Assembly: GCF_000799715.1 (NCBI RefSeq)
Contig: NZ_JUHG01000013.1
Span: 124,001-188,000, forward strand
Direction of reading: 5' to 3'
DNA from: Martinezella rhizogenes
GTDB lineage: Bacteria > Pseudomonadota > Alphaproteobacteria > Rhizobiales > Rhizobiaceae
Length of the DNA stretch: 64,000 bases
The position numbers and the translations under genes are program-made. Under the pieces are notes generated by a model. That model saw nothing but the letters and a program-made list of their open reading frames with translations, did not search any database and was not told the DNA's origin. The stretch's first letter is position 1. Each line of letters opens with the position of its first letter. Shown here piece after piece: positions 63,324 through 64,000 of this stretch.

Positions 63324-64000
63324 CTAGATGAAGCGCGACAGGAAGCTTCTGGTTCGTGGATGCTGGGGATTACCGAGCACATCTTCCGGCTTGCCCTGTT
63401 CGACGACCTTGCCGCCATCCATGAAGACGACGCGATCGGCCGCTTCGCGGGCAAAGCCTATCTCATGGGTGACGACGATCATCGTCAATCCCTGCTTGGC
63501 GAGATCCCGCATCGTGGCAAGCACTTCACCGACAAGCTCCGGATCGAGCGCGGATGTCGGCTCATCGAAGAGCATCAGCGTCGGCTTGATCGCCAATGCC
63601 CGGGCAATCGCCACGCGTTGCTGCTGACCGCCGGAGAGCTGGCGCGGATAACTGTCAGCCTTAGCCGAAAGCCCGACCCGGTCCAGAAGGATGCGGGCGT
63701 TCTTAATCGCCTCGGCACGGCTCTCGCCATGGATACCGACCGGCGCTTCAATGATGTTCTGCAGCGCCGTCATGTGCGGATAGAGATTGAACTGCTGGAA
63801 CACCATGCCGATCTTGCGCCGCTGCAGGGTAATCGCATGGTTGGACAGTCGCTCCAGCCGACCCTTGCGAAGGCGATAGCCGATTTGCTCCCCGTCCACC
63901 TCGATCGATCCGCGATCGATGGCTTCCAGGTGGTTGATGCAACGCAGGAAGGTCGACTTTCCGGATCCGGACGGTCCGAGAATGACCACCACTTCGCCCG
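63324..64000 (-). CDS. Amino acid ABC transporter ATP-binding protein (5' end beyond window)
   Basis: The visible part begins [24 protein letters not shown], so Walker A is the first motif and about 30 N-terminal residues are cut by the window edge. [38 protein letters not shown] and VVTHEI follow, and it ends FLSRFI. It is a GlnQ/HisP-class ATPase. The rest of its transporter presumably lies to the right. Confidence 0.95.
   Translation of the reverse strand, partial: GEVVVILGPSGSGKSTFLRCINHLEAIDRGSIEVDGEQIGYRLRKGRLERLSNHAITLQRRKIGMVFQQFNLYPHMTALQNIIEAPVGIHGESRAEAIKNARILLDRVGLSAKADSYPRQLSGGQQQRVAIARALAIKPTLMLFDEPTSALDPELVGEVLATMRDLAKQGLTMIVVTHEIGFAREAADRVVFMDGGKVVEQGKPEDVLGNPQHPRTRSFLSRFI

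Noticed and set aside
1..64000. CRISPR arrays, insertion sequences, prophage, plasmid replication genes
   Set aside because: No regularly spaced repeats, transposase, integrase, phage structural genes or RepABC-like proteins were seen.

Overview
The window looks like part of a Rhizobium-type alphaproteobacterial genome, probably a megaplasmid or chromid. The evidence is high-GC coding with almost no spacer, seven FCD-type GntR regulators, many ABC importers, a matABC malonate operon with matR in the Rhizobium leguminosarum arrangement, acdS beside an Lrp-type acdR, and minCDE, which sits on secondary replicons in many Rhizobiaceae. No rRNA, tRNA, CRISPR, insertion sequence or replication origin was recognised. 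Replicon and species assignment are inference.

Left part (1-24581). A minus-strand operon holds a GntR regulator, two Dpp-type permeases, an SDR, a NodB-fold deacetylase and a gamma-glutamyltransferase cut by the window edge. DUF922 and recX follow. Then comes a sugar-acid cluster: uxuA, uxuB, an RspB-like dehydrogenase, a complete polar-amino-acid-type ABC importer and two GntR regulators. The enzymes fit oxidation of L-gulonate to fructuronate, then mannonate, then 2-keto-3-deoxygluconate. Next is a plus-strand operon coupling an AbgB-like M20 hydrolase to a HisJQMP-type importer and a PuuD-like amidase, followed by an aldo/keto reductase with a divergent LysR regulator.

Middle part (24582-44897). 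Here lie a 1-Cys peroxiredoxin, a three-gene unit with two undescribed small proteins and an RBBP9-like hydrolase, and an FMN reductase. An RTX-repeat GH16 glycanase converges on its likely type I exporter. minCDE ends at a strong terminator. MscS and dimethylargininase follow. An asparagine-to-fumarate module (permease, asparaginase, aspA, FCD regulator) has a 29-bp inverted repeat between its divergent arms. Then come a DUF1989 protein, two LysR regulators and an MBL-fold protein that has lost its histidine metal motif.

Right part (44898-64000). A Dpp-type operon encodes a binding protein, two permeases, a fused double ATPase, an M20 peptidase and an amidase; a perfect 42-bp palindrome separates the binding protein from the permeases. 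acdS/acdR, the mat operon, a luciferase-like oxidoreductase, a third M20 hydrolase and a truncated amino-acid ABC ATPase complete the window. A recurring theme is uptake of small nitrogen compounds coupled to cytoplasmic amide hydrolysis, each module under its own FCD regulator. This suits a root-associated bacterium feeding on exudates.
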